Positions 6,529 to 7,143 of a stretch of DNA of 7,143 nucleotides are shown here, piece by piece. The DNA is from an uncultured Ruminococcus sp. (GTDB lineage: Bacteria > Bacillota > Clostridia > Oscillospirales > Ruminococcaceae): the NCBI GenBank assembly GCA_900545125.1, contig UQXS01000125.1, positions 1-7,143 on the forward strand, given 5' to 3'. The position numbers and the translations under genes are program-made. The notes beneath the pieces are model-generated. The model made no database searches. It had not been told where the DNA came from and saw only the letters and a list, made by a program, of their open reading frames with translations. Each line of letters begins with the position of its first letter. Within the stretch, counting starts at the first letter, position 1.

Positions 6529-6972
6529 TCATCTCCCCGGAAAAAGATCGCTCCTGAATTTTTTGGATAATTTTTTTGCGTCAGCCTCGCTTCTTACAAG
6601 AATAAAGATAGTATCGTCACCGGCTATCGTTCCGACAACGCCCTCATGATTTACCGAATCAATGGCAGCACAAGTTCCGGCAGCCATTCCGGCACGGCAT
6701 TTTAGAACTATGGTATTCATGGCATAATCCACCGACAATACCGCCTCCTGAAAAAGAGTCTTTTCCTTTACGGCGGACACCGGAAGCGTATATCGTACCG
6801 TTCCGGATTCGTCACGGTGCTTCACCAGTAAAAGCTGCTGGATATCCCGTGAAAGGGTTGCCTGAGTAGTTTTTATTCCACGCTCTTCCAACAGCTGGAT
6901 AAGTTCCTCCTGCGTTGAGACAGGCTGCATGGAAATGATTTCAAGTATTGTCTCCTGCCTGCGATTTTTCAT
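6529..6972 (-). CDS. argR: Arginine repressor ArgR/AhrC
   Basis: ArgR is a hexameric, L-arginine-dependent regulator that represses arginine biosynthesis and, in many Bacillota, activates arginine catabolism. The 147 residues are the normal size. A winged helix-turn-helix occupies about 1-65, with the recognition segment TQATLSRDI at 36-44 (Ser41-Arg42). A linker leads to the oligomerisation and arginine-binding domain (about 75-145), where GTIAGDDTIF at 114-123 contains the adjacent aspartates 119-120 that contact arginine. It starts at ATG with AAGGAG five bases upstream, and is the first gene of the operon. No clear ARG box was found in its leader. Near the 3' end, the codons GCA AAA AAA contain a run of seven A, a slippage-prone tract. 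Confidence 0.97.
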   Translation of the reverse strand: MKNRRQETILEIISMQPVSTQEELIQLLEERGIKTTQATLSRDIQQLLLVKHRDESGTVRYTLPVSAVKEKTLFQEAVLSVDYAMNTIVLKCRAGMAAGTCAAIDSVNHEGVVGTIAGDDTIFILVRSEADAKKLSKKFRSDLFPGR

Positions 6973-6977
6973 ATCTT

Positions 6978-6983
6978 CTCCTT
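6978..6983 (-). promoter_or_regulatory. Ribosome binding site of argR
   Basis: The minus strand reads AAGGAG, then AAGAT, then the ATG at 6972. This standard site confirms the argR start and the 5' boundary of the operon's coding part. Confidence 0.75.
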
Positions 6984-7005
6984 AATTTGTCAATGTCTGT
7001 AGCCT

Positions 7006-7026
7006 ATGTGGGCACTGTTCCCATAT
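7006..7026. promoter_or_regulatory. 21-bp imperfect dyad in the argR leader, operator candidate
   Basis: Centred on 7016, 8 of 10 base pairs are symmetric (TGGGCACTGTTCCCA at the core, flanked by AT pairs). A perfect TTGACA hexamer lies just upstream on the minus strand (7034-7029). With the normal 17-18 base spacer, the -10 position falls at CCACAT or CACATA, a poor match to TATAAT, so the promoter itself is not established. If transcription starts here, the dyad would overlap the spacer and the -10. It does not resemble the AT-rich ARG box, so another regulator or an RNA stem is possible. Confidence 0.3.
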
Positions 7027-7062
7027 CATGTCAAGCGGAAATTTTCTCTATGGCTTTTGTTC

Positions 7063-7105
7063 TTATTCTTTGTATTGCCCCTTTATGGGGCAATACAAAG
7101 AATAA
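7063..7105. repeat. Perfect long hairpin (19-bp arms) upstream of argR
   Basis: Arms at 7063-7081 and 7087-7105 are exactly complementary around TTTAT. The core is GTATTGCCCC/GGGGCAATAC, with AT-rich ends. Neither strand has a U-tract after it, so it is unlikely to be an ordinary terminator. It resembles the 82-121 hairpin in arm length (19), C-run core and AT ends, though not in loop length, and both are followed outward by the same 20-base motif. Confidence 0.75.
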
Positions 7106-7125
7106 ATATCGGGATTCCAAAGGGG
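7106..7125 (+). repeat. Right copy of the 20-base hairpin-adjacent motif
   Basis: ATATCGGGATTCCAAAGGGG begins at the base after the 7063-7105 hairpin and matches the left-edge motif (81 to 62, minus strand) at 17 of 20 positions. The two copies are in opposite orientation, both pointing away from the operon. Confidence 0.6.
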
Positions 7126-7140
7126 ATGTACTCCCCTTTG
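7118..7140. repeat. Second hairpin at the right edge
   Basis: CAAAGGGGA (7118-7126) and TCCCCTTTG (7132-7140) are perfectly complementary around TGTAC. It overlaps the 3' half of the 20-base motif. The window ends three bases later, so the element may continue. Confidence 0.6.
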
Positions 7141-7143
7141 ACA

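Noticed and set aside
6973..7062. ARG box or LexA (SOS) box in the argR leader
   Set aside because: Only an isolated GAAC/GTTC half-site occurs at about 7017-7020, and no AT-rich 18-bp ARG-like palindrome was found.
1..7143. tRNA, rRNA, CRISPR array, transposase, integrase or toxin-antitoxin genes
   Set aside because: No cloverleaf, spaced direct repeats, or mobile-element proteins were recognised on either strand.

Overview
The window reads as one compact operon of six genes, all on the minus strand, with about 250 bases of non-coding DNA at the left edge and 171 at the right. In transcription order (high to low coordinate) they are: the arginine repressor argR, the DNA-repair ATPase recN, a histidine-phosphatase (phosphoglycerate-mutase-like) protein, a family GH42 beta-galactosidase, the D-aminoacyl-tRNA deacylase dtd, and a class B penicillin-binding protein. 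The first five are spaced by 8, 14, -4 (an ATGA overlap) and 7 bases, so they are almost certainly co-transcribed and partly translationally coupled. The last gene lies 79 bases further on, behind a stem-loop. The argR-recN pair, the TTG starts preceded by strong Shine-Dalgarno sequences, and the protein types point to a Gram-positive Bacillota of the class Clostridia, probably a gut Ruminococcus-like (Oscillospiraceae) bacterium. That placement is inference from gene order and style, not a database result.

Region by region. 1-253: no gene. It holds a perfect 19-bp-arm hairpin (82-121) and an unusual run of smaller inverted repeats on both sides of it (12-207). 254-1843: class B PBP with one N-terminal membrane anchor, starting at TTG. 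1844-1922: short intergenic gap with a stem-loop that pairs better as minus-strand RNA. 1923-2357: dtd. 2365-4287: GH42 beta-galactosidase. 4284-4841: histidine phosphatase. 4856-6520: recN. 6529-6972: argR. 6973-7143: argR leader with a dyad and a TTGACA hexamer, then a perfect 19-bp-arm hairpin (7063-7105) and a second small hairpin (7118-7140).

The genes do not form one obvious pathway. They join arginine regulation, DNA repair, translation quality control and wall synthesis with one carbohydrate-degrading enzyme and one phosphatase of unknown substrate. The galactosidase is the functional outsider. Three proteins carry substitutions at motif positions next to or inside active sites: Asn to Ser before the GH42 acid/base Glu, Ser to Pro in the Dtd SQ motif, and KTG to KTS in the PBP.

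The most interesting non-coding signal is that both ends of the operon carry the same composite arrangement in mirror image. Each has a long perfect hairpin on the gene side, followed immediately and going outward by a 20-base motif that matches at 17 of 20 positions between the two ends. This looks like a dispersed palindromic element bracketing the operon. I see no convincing evidence for a wholly new multi-gene system here.
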